A stretch of DNA of 64,000 nt from Sphingorhabdus sp. SMR4y (GTDB lineage: Bacteria; Pseudomonadota; Alphaproteobacteria; Sphingomonadales; Sphingomonadaceae). The DNA lies in assembly GCF_002218195.1 (NCBI RefSeq), contig NZ_CP022336.1, positions 3,343,001-3,407,000 of the forward strand, in the 5' to 3' direction. A model generated the notes under the pieces. It saw only the letters and a program-made list of their open reading frames with translations. It ran no database searches and was not told the origin of the DNA. Below, one piece after another: positions 56,304 through 64,000 of the stretch (position 1 is its first letter; every line of letters starts with the position of its first letter). The translations under genes were made by a program, and so were the position numbers.

Positions 56304-56969
56304 ATGGCTGCATCACTTCCCGACGATCCTACCCTGGACGAGGTCCGTGCCTTTCTCGCGCCGTCGCTGGCCGCGCAGGCGGCGTTCGACGGCTGGAACG
56401 AGAAGGCTGTGCTGGCGGCTGCGGACCTGGCTGGCGTGGACAGCGATCTTGCGAGACTCGCATTTAACGACGGGCCCGTCGACATGATCGATGCCTGGTT
56501 TCAGGCCGTGGACGCACAAATGGCGATGAAATATAGCGCCGATGAACTGGCCGGAATGAAAATCCGGGAGCGGATCAAGGCACTGGTCGAGGCCCGGCTG
56601 GAAGCGCTCGCGGCGGATCGCGAAGGGCTGCGGCGCGCGCTGGCAATATTGGCGGCACCGCCGCATTTGCGCAGGGCCGCTAAAATGGGCTGGCGCGCTG
56701 CCGACAAGATGTGGCGGCTGGCAGGCGATACCGCGACCGACTATAATCACTATACCAAGCGGACCCTTTTGTCGGGCGTATATGGCAGCACGCTCAGCGT
56801 CTTTCTCGATGATGAAAGCGACGGCTATGCAGAGACCAAGGCGTTTCTCGACCGGCGGATCGAAAATGTCATGCAGTTTGAGAAGATGAAGGCCAAGGTC
56901 ACCGGTCGCGGCGGGGACCGGTTCAGCATGGCGCGCTTTATCGGGCGGTTGCGCTATCGGGGAGCCTGA
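56304..56969 (+). CDS. COQ9 family protein
   Basis: A 221-residue helical protein of the TetR-like COQ9 fold. Conserved segments are MKIRERIKALVEARLEAL, RAADKMWRLAGDTATDYNHY and TKRTLLSGVYGSTLSVFLDD. COQ9 binds isoprenoid lipids and supports ubiquinone biosynthesis, presenting precursors to COQ7. The terminal lipid-binding helix lies near RRIENVMQFEKMK. It is divergent from the OYE gene, with 130 bases between. Confidence 0.92.
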   Translation: MAASLPDDPTLDEVRAFLAPSLAAQAAFDGWNEKAVLAAADLAGVDSDLARLAFNDGPVDMIDAWFQAVDAQMAMKYSADELAGMKIRERIKALVEARLEALAADREGLRRALAILAAPPHLRRAAKMGWRAADKMWRLAGDTATDYNHYTKRTLLSGVYGSTLSVFLDDESDGYAETKAFLDRRIENVMQFEKMKAKVTGRGGDRFSMARFIGRLRYRGA

Positions 56970-57058
56970 CTGACAGAATCTGCCTGGTGGCGGGTACCGG
57001 TCATCTGGCACTGCAGTCGGGTATAAAATCGCAGAAAAAGACTCGCCAACACCAATCT

Positions 57059-57079
57059 ATATTGATAATCAATCGCAAT
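57059..57079 (-). promoter_or_regulatory. Fur-box-like operator of feoAB
   Basis: Read on the minus strand the element is ATTGCGAT followed by TGATTATCAATAT, matching the operator at 7051-7071 at 19 of 21 positions. The core ATTGAT-A-ATCAAT is a palindrome. It lies 23-43 bases before the feoA start, the expected place for iron-dependent repression of ferrous iron uptake. Confidence 0.7.
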
Positions 57080-57101
57080 TAGAAAGGCCTTGTTGCGTTA
57101 T

Positions 57102-57371
57102 ATGCAGACTCCCACAACCCTCGACCAGCTGTCGCTCCGGCAGAATGCTGAAATCCTTGCCATTGACTGGGAAGCCATTTCCGAAGCCGAAGGCCGCCGT
57201 TTGCGCGCGCTCGGAATAGACGAGGGAGTTTCGGTCGAGAAGCTGCACAAGGGCATGTTTGGCATGAGCGATCCGATCGCCCTGAAAGTGGGCCGCATGA
57301 TGATTGCCATCCGCAGATCTCATGCAAAGGCCATATCGGTCCAGCCGGTCGCGGTAACGATAGCCGCCTGA
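57102..57371 (+). CDS. feoA: Ferrous iron transport protein A
   Basis: An 89-residue SH3-like domain protein: MQTPTTLDQLSLRQNAEIL at the start, ALGIDEGVSVEKLHKGMFGM and DPIALKVGRMMIAIRRSHAK. It is a cytoplasmic partner of FeoB. The ATG at 57102 is conservative; TTGs at 57090 and 57093 sit closer to AAAGG and may be used. It is followed after 3 bases by feoB and preceded by the Fur-box-like operator. Confidence 0.9.
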   Translation: MQTPTTLDQLSLRQNAEILAIDWEAISEAEGRRLRALGIDEGVSVEKLHKGMFGMSDPIALKVGRMMIAIRRSHAKAISVQPVAVTIAA

Positions 57372-57374
57372 TCG

Positions 57375-59234
57375 ATGACCGAAGCTGCTCCCCTCATTGT
57401 CCTCGCGGGCAACCCCAATTCGGGTAAAAGTGCCTTGTTTAACGCGCTGACCGGCGCCCGGCAGAAAATTGCCAATTATCCCGGTGTAACGGTGGAACGG
57501 AAATCGGGTCACTTCGCTTTTGCCGACGGTCGTCCGGGCGAACTGGTCGATCTGCCCGGCAGTTACAGCCTTGACCCGACCAGTCCGGATGAAGAGGTAA
57601 CGCGCGGCGTCATCATGGGCTTGCAAAAGGGCGAACGCCGGCCCGACATGATCGTGCTGGTACTCGATGCTGCCAATCTCGACAATCATCTGCGTTTCGC
57701 GCTGGAAGTGATCGCGCTCGGTCATCCGGTCGTGGTGGCGCTCAACATGATGGATCTCGCGGAGCGGGACGGGCTGACGCTCGACCCGGCAAAGCTCGAG
57801 AAGGCCCTGGGGGTCCCCGTGGTGCCGACCGTTGCCGTGCGTCGGCGCGGACTGGATGACCTGTCGGCGGCCGTGGACAGGCGTCTCAAACTCAAGCAGG
57901 ACGACGTCAAACCGGTTGTCGCGCAGGAACGCGATCATGGTTTGCGGCAACAGGCCAAGCAAATAGCAAACCAGGCGATTATTTCGGAAACCGCTGGCCG
58001 TCGCTGGTCCGAGCGGGCGGACCGGCTGTTCCTCCATCCCTTCGCGGGCCCGCTGATTCTGCTCTCGGTGCTTTTCGTCATGTTCCAGGCGGTCTTCGCC
58101 TGGTCCGAAGCGCCGATTGGCTGGATCGAAAGTGCCAGCGAATGGGTCGCTGCCGCGGTCGAATCAAACCTGCCAGCGGGCTTTCTGCGCGATTTTATCA
58201 CCGAAGGCGCCATCGCCGGCGTCGGGTCGGTGGTCGTGTTCCTCCCGCAGATTTTGATCCTGTTCCTGTTCATCCTGCTGCTCGAAGCCAGCGGCTACAT
58301 GACCCGCGCTGCCTTCATCATGGACCGCATGATGGCCAGCGTCGGCCTGTCTGGCCGCAGCTTCATTCCGCTGCTGTCCTCGTTCGCCTGCGCCATTCCC
58401 GGCATCATGGCGACGCGCAGTATCTCCGATCCCGGAGACCGGCTGACCACGATATTGGTGGCCCCACTGATGACCTGTTCGGCGCGGCTTCCGGTCTATG
58501 CAATCATCATCGGCGCATTCATTCCGCCGACCAGTGTGGGCCCCGGTATCGGCCTGCAGGGGCTGGTGTTGTTCGGCCTCTATGTCTTCGGCATTGTCGG
58601 CGCGATGATCGTGGCTCTGGTTCTGCGGTCGACCGTCACCAAGGGGCCGAACAGCGGCTTCCTGATGGAAATGCCGAAATATCAGCTGCCGAACATGCGC
58701 GATATATTGATCGGCCTGTGGCAGCGTGCCTGGATATTCCTGCGCCGTGCCGGCACGATCATTTTCGCCGCGACCGTTATATTGTGGCTGCTGCTGACTT
58801 TCCCGAAGGTCCCCGAAGACAGTGGGATGAGCCAGGTCGACTATAGCGCGGCGGGCCGGATCACCAATGTCATTGCCCCGATTGTCAAGCCGATCGGTTT
58901 TGACCGGGATATCGCGCTCGCCCTGATCCCGGCAATGGCGGCGCGCGAAGTGGCTGTCGCGGCGCTGGCGACGACCTATGCGATCGACGCGCCAGATGAA
59001 GAGGCGGAAGCCAAATCGCTGACCGAGCGCCTGCAAAGCCGCTGGTCATTGCCGACCGCTTTGGCCTTTCTCGCCTGGTTTGTCTTTGCGCCGCAATGCA
59101 TCTCGACCATTGCCGTGACCCGCCGGGAGACCAATGGCTGGAAATGGCCGACATTCATGCTCGTCTATCTTTTTGCGCTCGCTTATGTCGCGGCCGGTAT
59201 TACATATTGGAGTGCTGTCGCGCTCGGTCTATAG
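57375..59234 (+). CDS. feoB: Ferrous iron transport protein B
   Basis: A 619-residue inner-membrane Fe2+ transporter. The N-terminal G-protein domain shows GNPNSGKSALFNALTG (G1), VDLPGSYSL (G3) and NMMDLAE (G4). The transmembrane part has the paired gate motifs SFACAIPGIMATRSI and CSARLPVYAIIIGAF. The total length is shorter than E. coli FeoB (773) because the G-linked and C-terminal parts are reduced. No feoC follows. It is coupled to feoA. Confidence 0.97.
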   Translation: MTEAAPLIVLAGNPNSGKSALFNALTGARQKIANYPGVTVERKSGHFAFADGRPGELVDLPGSYSLDPTSPDEEVTRGVIMGLQKGERRPDMIVLVLDAANLDNHLRFALEVIALGHPVVVALNMMDLAERDGLTLDPAKLEKALGVPVVPTVAVRRRGLDDLSAAVDRRLKLKQDDVKPVVAQERDHGLRQQAKQIANQAIISETAGRRWSERADRLFLHPFAGPLILLSVLFVMFQAVFAWSEAPIGWIESASEWVAAAVESNLPAGFLRDFITEGAIAGVGSVVVFLPQILILFLFILLLEASGYMTRAAFIMDRMMASVGLSGRSFIPLLSSFACAIPGIMATRSISDPGDRLTTILVAPLMTCSARLPVYAIIIGAFIPPTSVGPGIGLQGLVLFGLYVFGIVGAMIVALVLRSTVTKGPNSGFLMEMPKYQLPNMRDILIGLWQRAWIFLRRAGTIIFAATVILWLLLTFPKVPEDSGMSQVDYSAAGRITNVIAPIVKPIGFDRDIALALIPAMAAREVAVAALATTYAIDAPDEEAEAKSLTERLQSRWSLPTALAFLAWFVFAPQCISTIAVTRRETNGWKWPTFMLVYLFALAYVAAGITYWSAVALGL

Positions 59235-59281
59235 AGTCTCCCAAGAATCGTTAATCACGTTATTTTTTTGGGGAATTTGAA

Positions 59282-59797
59282 ATGGCCGGCGGCATCAACA
59301 AAGTCATCATCGTAGGCAATCTGGGCAAGGATCCGGAAGTGCGTACCTTCGCCAACGGCGGTAAAGTCTGCAATTTCAGCGTCGCCACCTCGGAAAGCTG
59401 GAAAGACAAGCAGACCGGCGAGCGCAAGGAAAAGACCGAGTGGCACAATATCTCGATCTATAACGAAGGTCTGGCCGGGGTCGCCGAACGCTATCTGCGC
59501 AAGGGCAGCAAGGTCTATCTTGAAGGCAAGCTGCAGACCCGCAAATGGCAGGACCAGTCCGGCAATGACCGCTATTCGACCGATGTCGTGCTGCAGGGCT
59601 TTGACGCAAAAATGGAAATGCTCGACAGCCGCCAGGGCGGCGGTGGCCAGGGTGGCGGCTCGAATGACGGCTGGGGCGGCGGCGCGCCTTCCGGCGGCGG
59701 TTCGGGCGGCGGCTGGGGCCAGACCGGCGGCGGTTCAGGCGGCGGCCAAGGCGGCGGCGCCTTTGACAGCGATCTGGACGACGACGTTCCGTTCTAG
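59282..59797 (+). CDS. ssb: Single-stranded DNA-binding protein
   Basis: A 171-residue protein. The OB-fold (1-112) contains [52 protein letters not shown] and [11 protein letters not shown] Gly-rich flexible linker (115-160) leads to the acidic tip DLDDDVPF, which recruits partner proteins. It coats single-stranded DNA in replication and repair. It starts 47 bases after feoB but is probably independently expressed. Confidence 0.97.
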   Translation: MAGGINKVIIVGNLGKDPEVRTFANGGKVCNFSVATSESWKDKQTGERKEKTEWHNISIYNEGLAGVAERYLRKGSKVYLEGKLQTRKWQDQSGNDRYSTDVVLQGFDAKMEMLDSRQGGGGQGGGSNDGWGGGAPSGGGSGGGWGQTGGGSGGGQGGGAFDSDLDDDVPF

Positions 59798-60161
59798 AAC
59801 GCGTACATCGATCTGATCAATGAAGCCGGCGACGTCCCGAATGCGGATGAAGCCGGCTTCTTGCTGTCCGGTCACCCATGCGTTGCGCAATCAGTCCTGG
59901 TTTTCGACCTTAGTGTTCATTCGCTGCAATCCGGTCGAGCCTGTCGATGGCGTGCTTGAAAAAGCCGAGACCAGTTGCATCGCCCAAGCCGATGTCACGT
60001 TGCCGGTAGAGCTGTAAAGCAGATGCCTCGCGGCGGATGCCGGGAATATCGGTCATGGCCTGCCGGGCGTCCGGCGCAGGCGAAACGCTAACTGCCTTGT
60101 GCGCTGACCACGGTTCCGGAACAGGCTGGTGATGATGGGCCCTGCACGCTAGGTTCTCACG
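59798..60161. other. Intergenic stretch after ssb
   Basis: It contains a possible terminator hairpin (next entry) and, on the minus strand, a 48-codon frame at 59910-60056 (MTDIPGIRREASALQLYRQR ... IDRLDRIAANEH) with only AGG two bases before the ATG. The peptide looks protein-like but I recognise no family, so it is not called as a gene. Otherwise nothing was found. Confidence 0.5.
59822..59864 (+). terminator. Possible terminator after ssb
   Basis: GAAGCCGGC (59822-59830) pairs with GCCGGCTTC (59852-59860) across a 21-base loop and is followed by TTG. The loop is long and the T-run poor, so it is a weak candidate. Confidence 0.4.
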
Positions 60162-60911
60162 ATGACGGCAATCTATGACAGGATCGGCATCGGCTATGCG
60201 CGCCAACGCAGACCGGACTCCCGGATTGCCCGGACGATCCACGACGCGCTGGGGGACGCCAGACATGTGCTGAATGTCGGCGCCGGAACCGGGTCTTACG
60301 AACCCGGCGATCGCACCGTTACCGCGCTGGAGCCATCGGCCGAGATGATCGGCCAGAGACCGCCAGAAGCCGCTCAGGCCTGTCAGGGGACAGCCGAAGC
60401 GATGCCGTTCGCAGATGACCGGTTCGACGCCGCAATGGCGATACTGACCGTGCACCACTGGGCGGACCTAGAGGCCGGACTTCGCGAAATGCGCCGGGTC
60501 GCGATGGGGCCGCTGGTGATCCTGTCCTTTGATCCGCAATCCCTCTATTTCTGGCTGGCCGATTATATCCCTGACATAATCGCGCTCGACCAGCCGGTCA
60601 TGCCGAAAATCGAGACTTTTGAAGCGATATTGGGGCCGTGTGAAGTCAAGGCTGTTCCGGTGCCACATGATTGCACAGACGGTTTCCTTGGCGCTTACTG
60701 GCAACGTCCACACGCCTATCTCGACCCGCAGGTGCGTGCCTCAATCTCCACCTTTGCAAAGCTCGATACTATCGCCGACGCTCTGGCGAAACTGGAACAG
60801 GATATTGGTTCGGGTGACTGGCAAGCGCGCCATGGCCATTTGATGGAGCTGGAAAATCTCGACGTTGGCTATCGCCTGGTGGTCGCTCAGCCAATCTCGA
60901 AGAATGAATAG
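60162..60911 (+). CDS. Class I SAM-dependent methyltransferase
   Basis: A 249-residue cytoplasmic methyltransferase. Motifs: HVLNVGAGTGSYEPGDRTVT (I), LEPSAEMIGQ (post-I), GTAEAMPFADDRFDAAMAIL (II) and HHWADLEAGLREMRRV (post-II), as in the UbiE/Methyltransf_11 group. The substrate is unknown. Its 3' end overlaps the convergent DUF3237 gene by 25 bases. AGG lies 11 bases before the ATG; no better start is visible. Confidence 0.87.
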   Translation: MTAIYDRIGIGYARQRRPDSRIARTIHDALGDARHVLNVGAGTGSYEPGDRTVTALEPSAEMIGQRPPEAAQACQGTAEAMPFADDRFDAAMAILTVHHWADLEAGLREMRRVAMGPLVILSFDPQSLYFWLADYIPDIIALDQPVMPKIETFEAILGPCEVKAVPVPHDCTDGFLGAYWQRPHAYLDPQVRASISTFAKLDTIADALAKLEQDIGSGDWQARHGHLMELENLDVGYRLVVAQPISKNE

Positions 60912-61348
60912 ACTGGACCATCTGCGGTTTGCTCGCCGGTGCCGGCCGCCACGACATTGTTGAGCCAGAGATACTGTTCCGCGCCGGTTTCGAACGTGGC
61001 GGTTACCGCCAGCGAATAGTCTTCCGGCTCCAGCAGGGCCCCCTTTGCCATCCGCGCCATGGTTTCCGGCGTGGCCAGAAACCGGCCCTGATAGTTGAGA
61101 TAGATCATCGCGCCATCGTCGGTCTCGAGTGGCAGGCGCACGTCGATTTCCATCACGCCGTCGGGTCGGTTTATCACCCAGTCGGCGCCCGGGAGGACGG
61201 TGCCGGTCAGGCGCTCGCCGGAGAAACTGCCACCGGTCACGGGTGCGATCCGGCGCAATCCCGCCGGCGTCTGTCCAATCACCATCATGCCGGAAAAATC
61301 GACCGACAGGGTCATGTTCATGAGATGGCGGTGCTTGAGCTCGGTCAT
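60887..61348 (-). CDS. DUF3237 family protein
   Basis: A 153-residue beta-barrel-like protein with the DUF3237 hallmarks TPAGLRRIAPVTGGSFSGER, LPGADWVINRPDGVMEIDVR, LPLETDDGAMIYLNYQGR and a C-terminal YLWLNNVVAAGTGE. The function is unknown; relatives occur beside ring-cleavage or polyketide genes. It overlaps the convergent methyltransferase gene by 25 bases and lies 42 bases from ribA. Confidence 0.9.
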   Translation of the reverse strand: MTELKHRHLMNMTLSVDFSGMMVIGQTPAGLRRIAPVTGGSFSGERLTGTVLPGADWVINRPDGVMEIDVRLPLETDDGAMIYLNYQGRFLATPETMARMAKGALLEPEDYSLAVTATFETGAEQYLWLNNVVAAGTGEQTADGPVYSFFEIG

Positions 61349-61390
61349 GAAAAATTCTCCGCTTCTGTTCAGGACGGATAGTGTCGATTG

Positions 61391-62470
61391 CTACAGCTTA
61401 TGGCCGGTCCGATCGCGCTTGGTATCGAGATAAAATGCATTGTGCGGATTGGCGGCGATCTTGACCGGCAGGCGTTCTTCGACCGTCACGCCACATGCTT
61501 CCAGGCCTTCCACTTTCTCCGGATTATTGGTCAGCAATTTCACCTCGGGAATGTTGAGCAATTCCAGCATCCGCGCCGCGATCGAAAAATCCCGCGCGTC
61601 AATGGCAAAGCCCAGCCGCTGGTTGGCATCGACCGTGTCAAAACCCTGATCCTGCAAAGCATAGGCCCGCAGCTTGTTGATCAGCCCGATCCCGCGGCCT
61701 TCCTGTCTCAGGTACAGCAGCACACCCCAGTTGGCTTCGGTCATCTGGCCGAGCGCCGCGTGGAGTTGCGGCCCGCAGTCACATTTCAGGCTGCCAAGCA
61801 CATCGCCGGTCAGGCATTCGCTGTGCAGGCGGACAACCGGCGTGCTGCTGTCGCGCTTGCCGATGACCAGCGCGACATGGTCGGTGGCATCGGCATCGCT
61901 TCGGAACCCGTAGATATGCGCGTCCGCATTGGCCGCGACCGGGAGCCGGGCATGGGCGCTGATGATCAGCGCGGAAGCATCGGCATAAGCTGTCGCATCC
62001 TCCGCTTCGGCTATATCCTCGGCCCCGTCGACAATCACGAAGGCCGGAAGCAGACCACCCTGGCGGGCCAGTTCCATTGCGGCGGTGGCCGCCGCCGGAT
62101 TGGTCAGAGGCTCGCTGCGGAACGGACCCTTCATCGGATATTGCATGTCGAGCACGGGGTCGACGATGGCGATAATTTCCGCGGCCGTTACCGGTGCGGG
62201 CAGGCTGATCTGGATCGGCAGGTTCGGGTCGGCCGCGGCAAACTGGTTGAGCAGCTTGAGCGTCGCTGCCCGGCTGGCCGAGATGATCAGGGATATGGTT
62301 CCGGACGAAGGCAGGGCCTCATCCAGATCAGCGGTTTCGACCGGCAGCAGGTTCAGCCGCCCGCCGTCCGCTTCCATCCCGACCGGCCAGCCCCGGCGCA
62401 ATGCGTCAACCGCGCGCGCCGCCCGGCGTGCTGCTGCCTTCCGGGCCTCGTCGAGAGGCACAGCGTTCAA
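61391..62470 (-). CDS. ribA: GTP cyclohydrolase II RibA with an extra N-terminal domain
   Basis: A 359-residue enzyme opening riboflavin synthesis. The C-terminal GCH II domain (about 165-359) has zinc ligands in HSECLTGDVLGSLKCDCGPQ, substrate motif RQEGRGIGLINKLRAYALQD and VDANQRLGFAIDARDF. The N-terminal 160 residues (ARRAVDAL-like start, SLIISASRAATLKLL) resemble the sphingomonad RibA extension and lack the DHBP-synthase acidic site, so it is not a bifunctional RibBA. The TTG at 62470 overlaps the xth stop (TTGA). Confidence 0.93.
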   Translation of the reverse strand: MNAVPLDEARKAAARRAARAVDALRRGWPVGMEADGGRLNLLPVETADLDEALPSSGTISLIISASRAATLKLLNQFAAADPNLPIQISLPAPVTAAEIIAIVDPVLDMQYPMKGPFRSEPLTNPAAATAAMELARQGGLLPAFVIVDGAEDIAEAEDATAYADASALIISAHARLPVAANADAHIYGFRSDADATDHVALVIGKRDSSTPVVRLHSECLTGDVLGSLKCDCGPQLHAALGQMTEANWGVLLYLRQEGRGIGLINKLRAYALQDQGFDTVDANQRLGFAIDARDFSIAARMLELLNIPEVKLLTNNPEKVEGLEACGVTVEERLPVKIAANPHNAFYLDTKRDRTGHKL

Positions 62471-63261
62471 AATTCGAATTCCGTGATCAGCGGCGCGTGA
62501 TCGGATGGTTTGCCCCAGCTGCGCGCATCTTCGAGAACGATGTGGCTCTTCGCCTTGTCTCCCAGTTCCGGGCTGACCCAGACATGGTCGAGCCGGCGGC
62601 CCTTGTCGGAGGCCCGCCAGTCCTTGGCGCGATAGCTCCACCAGGTAAAGAGACGCTCGGGATGGGGGATCAGCTTGCGACCGATATCGACCCAGCCATG
62701 GGCATCGCGCATGGCATAGAGATGGTCGATCTCGATCTGGGTGTGGCTGACGACCTTGAGCAGGGCCTTGTGGCTCCAGACGTCCGACTCGAGCGGCGCG
62801 ACATTGAAGTCGCCCAGCAGAATTGTCGGTTCCTTGAGATTGGCCGACCAGTCTGTCATCCGGCCGAAGAAATCCAGCTTCTGCCCGAATTTCGGATTGA
62901 GCTCCCGATCGGGTATCTCTCCGCCGGCGGGAATATAGACATTTTCGATGCGCACACCGTTTTGCAGGACCGCACCGACGTGGCGCGCCTCGCCATTATT
63001 CTGCCAGTCGAACCGTTCGTCCTTGTGCAGCGGTACGCGGCTGATGATCGCGACGCCATGGTGCATCGGCTGGCCGTGCAATATCATGTGATTATAGCCC
63101 AGCCGCCGGAACATGCCTTCGGGGAACTGGTCATTGCGAACCTTGGTTTCCTGCAGGCACAATATGTCAGGCGCTTCTTCGGTCAGAAAACGTTCGACGA
63201 TGTCGAGACGGGCACGGATGCTGTTAATATTCCAGCTGACGACTTTAAGGGTATCACTCAT
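62467..63261 (-). CDS. xth: Exodeoxyribonuclease III (AP endonuclease)
   Basis: A 264-residue EEP-fold nuclease. Catalytic elements: VVSWNINSIRARLD, ILCLQETKVRNDQFP (Glu metal ligand), YIPAGGE, LLGDFNVAPLESDVW (Asp/Asn), GRRLDHVWVSP (Asp) and KPSDHAPLI (His). It cuts DNA at abasic sites in base-excision repair. The ATG at 63261 matches the family start; the frame upstream is open but without homology. It is coupled to ribA by overlapping stop and start. Confidence 0.96.
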   Translation of the reverse strand: MSDTLKVVSWNINSIRARLDIVERFLTEEAPDILCLQETKVRNDQFPEGMFRRLGYNHMILHGQPMHHGVAIISRVPLHKDERFDWQNNGEARHVGAVLQNGVRIENVYIPAGGEIPDRELNPKFGQKLDFFGRMTDWSANLKEPTILLGDFNVAPLESDVWSHKALLKVVSHTQIEIDHLYAMRDAHGWVDIGRKLIPHPERLFTWWSYRAKDWRASDKGRRLDHVWVSPELGDKAKSHIVLEDARSWGKPSDHAPLITEFEF

Positions 63262-63337
63262 GCCGAGTCTGATAGCCACGGTCGCGGAGAAACCCAAGCC
63301 CAAAGGCAACAGAGATTTGCGCTATTTGACCGGCCGG

Positions 63338-63381
63338 GAAAAGGAAAACCCCCACCTCCGGGGGCATTAAGGAGGTGGGGG
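63338..63381 (-). terminator. Terminator of the lolA transcript
   Basis: On the minus strand CCCCCACCTCC pairs with GGAGGTGGGGG (11 pairs) around TTAATGCCCCC and is followed by TTTTCCTTTTCC. It lies about 170 bases beyond the lolA stop. In the plus direction no T-run follows. Confidence 0.75.
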
Positions 63382-63549
63382 CAAACTCGCGTTCGTCACG
63401 CATGAATGAGGCGAGACTTGATTGGTCAGGTAACAGGGGGAAAACCTGACTGTCTTTCCTCATCCTGTATTTGGTTATAGTCCTGTATTTCTGTCGGCAG
63501 CATGAACAAAAGATCGATCATTTTCTGCTGATCGGCAGCCCGTCTCGGC

Positions 63550-64000
63550 TCATCGCTTGCCGCGACTTTTTTTCCGCGGATCGGTCCAGTTGAAGCTGCT
63601 GTTGGAGACGGGAACACCGAATTTCTGGTTGGACAGGCGGATCGATGTGCGGTTGTTTTTCGAATCGAGCGAGACCCAGCCATCCAGGCTCAATCCGCCG
63701 GGCGCGCCCGGCTTTTTCGTGAAAACCATCGTGATCACGCCATATTCGGGACGTTTCGGATCACGAATTTCGACGCTGAGCACCGCGGGATTGCGGGTCG
63801 GGATGATCTTGCCATATTTTGACAGATCGCGTTCCGGATTGAGCAGCGCCGCGAGCGGGCTGTTGCCGATTGGCCAGCGCTGCACCTGATTCACATCATA
63901 GTCGATCAGGGTCAGCGCCTTGCCGTCCCCGACGATCAGCAAATTGGCGTCATCCTGATACTGAAAGCGGATCTTGCCCGGCTGTTTCAAGATCAGTTTC
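63550..64000 (-). CDS. LolA-like outer-membrane lipoprotein carrier protein, C-terminal part
   Basis: The 150 C-terminal residues of a gene whose start lies beyond base 64000. The visible part shows the LolA pattern LKQPGKIRFQYQDDANLLIV, DGKALTLIDYDVNQVQRWPI, GNSPLAALLNPER and the late strand NRTSIRLSNQKFGVPVSNSS. LolA-family proteins carry lipoproteins across the periplasm to the outer membrane. The signal peptide is not visible because it is outside the window. A basic tail DPRKKSRGKR ends the protein. Confidence 0.85.
   Translation of the reverse strand, partial: KLILKQPGKIRFQYQDDANLLIVGDGKALTLIDYDVNQVQRWPIGNSPLAALLNPERDLSKYGKIIPTRNPAVLSVEIRDPKRPEYGVITMVFTKKPGAPGGLSLDGWVSLDSKNNRTSIRLSNQKFGVPVSNSSFNWTDPRKKSRGKR

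Noticed and set aside
59632-59775. Repetitive GGCGGC stretch as a tandem repeat or recombination site
   Set aside because: It encodes the normal Gly-rich linker of SSB.
59910-60056. A 48-codon minus-strand frame after ssb
   Set aside because: The peptide looks protein-like, but the Shine-Dalgarno is poor, no family was recognised, and the frame upstream is antisense to the methyltransferase. It is kept as a note only.

Overview
The window is a gene-dense bacterial chromosome segment of about 60% GC (judged by eye). Gene content and order point to an alphaproteobacterium of the order Sphingomonadales, close to Sphingopyxis or Sphingorhabdus/Parasphingorhabdus. The support is a DUF1465/RcdA cell-cycle protein, COQ9, DUF1489, DciA next to smc, a sphingomonad PhoK-type alkaline phosphatase, a two-domain RibA, and a MetH split into two genes behind an ArsR-methyltransferase fusion. 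No rRNA, tRNA, CRISPR array, insertion sequence or prophage was recognised. Almost everything looks like core chromosome.

Layout. 0-3.1 kb, minus strand: dciA, two DsbA-like periplasmic thioredoxin-fold proteins, then the N-terminal part of smc, cut by the window edge. 3.1-6.5 kb, plus: mutY, a Tat-exported serine hydrolase and nudC. 6.5-11 kb: DUF1489, a small Fur-box gene, mgtE, a cyclophilin, a carboxymuconolactone decarboxylase-like protein and a GcvA-type LysR regulator. 11-16.1 kb: an intergenic region with palindromes and an orphan terminator, a CDC48-type double AAA+ ATPase, an MFS exporter with an ABM-domain enzyme, and a phospholipid-methyltransferase-like protein. 16.2-19.5 kb: an M16 peptidase and a small unknown. 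19.5-24 kb, minus: the Tol-Pal cluster ybgC-tolQ-tolR-tolA-tolB-pal. 24-27.3 kb, minus: DksA/TraR-type protein, M20 hydrolase, two tandem VOC proteins and an EF-hand/DUF3617 lipoprotein. 27.4-36.7 kb: uvrB, an exported methyltransferase-like protein, a 600-bp non-coding stretch with a strong hairpin, a redoxin, DsbD, PhoK and a right-handed beta-helix protein. 36.7-42.5 kb, minus: the methionine operon (ArsR-methyltransferase, metF, metH part 1, metH part 2). 42.6-46.3 kb: small lipoproteins, a class A beta-lactamase-like protein, a phospholipase D-family protein and rpoZ. 46.4-53.8 kb, minus: cpoB-tilS-ftsH, a RodZ-like protein and ptsP. 53.9-59.8 kb: two DUF465 genes back to back, rcdA, an OYE flavoenzyme, COQ9, feoAB and ssb. 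59.8-64 kb: a methyltransferase, DUF3237, xth-ribA and the C-terminal part of a LolA-like protein.

How the genes work together. Envelope maintenance dominates: Tol-Pal, CpoB, a LolA-like carrier, DsbA/DsbD-like redox proteins, an M16 peptidase and FtsH. Genome maintenance is also strong: smc, dciA, mutY, uvrB, xth, ssb. The methionine operon has a sigma70-like promoter with a perfect palindrome across its spacer and -10. The start codon lies only about four bases beyond the expected transcription start, so the message is probably leaderless or nearly so.

The most interesting non-obvious signals are a 21-bp Fur-box-like element shared (19 of 21) by the feoAB promoter and a small unknown gene 50 kb away; an orphan intrinsic terminator beside LysR-type palindromes that suggests a small RNA; a 13-bp hairpin in the large non-coding gap; and a 39-codon gene candidate with a strong Shine-Dalgarno. 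I did not find a clearly novel multi-gene system such as a defence island or secondary-metabolite cluster.
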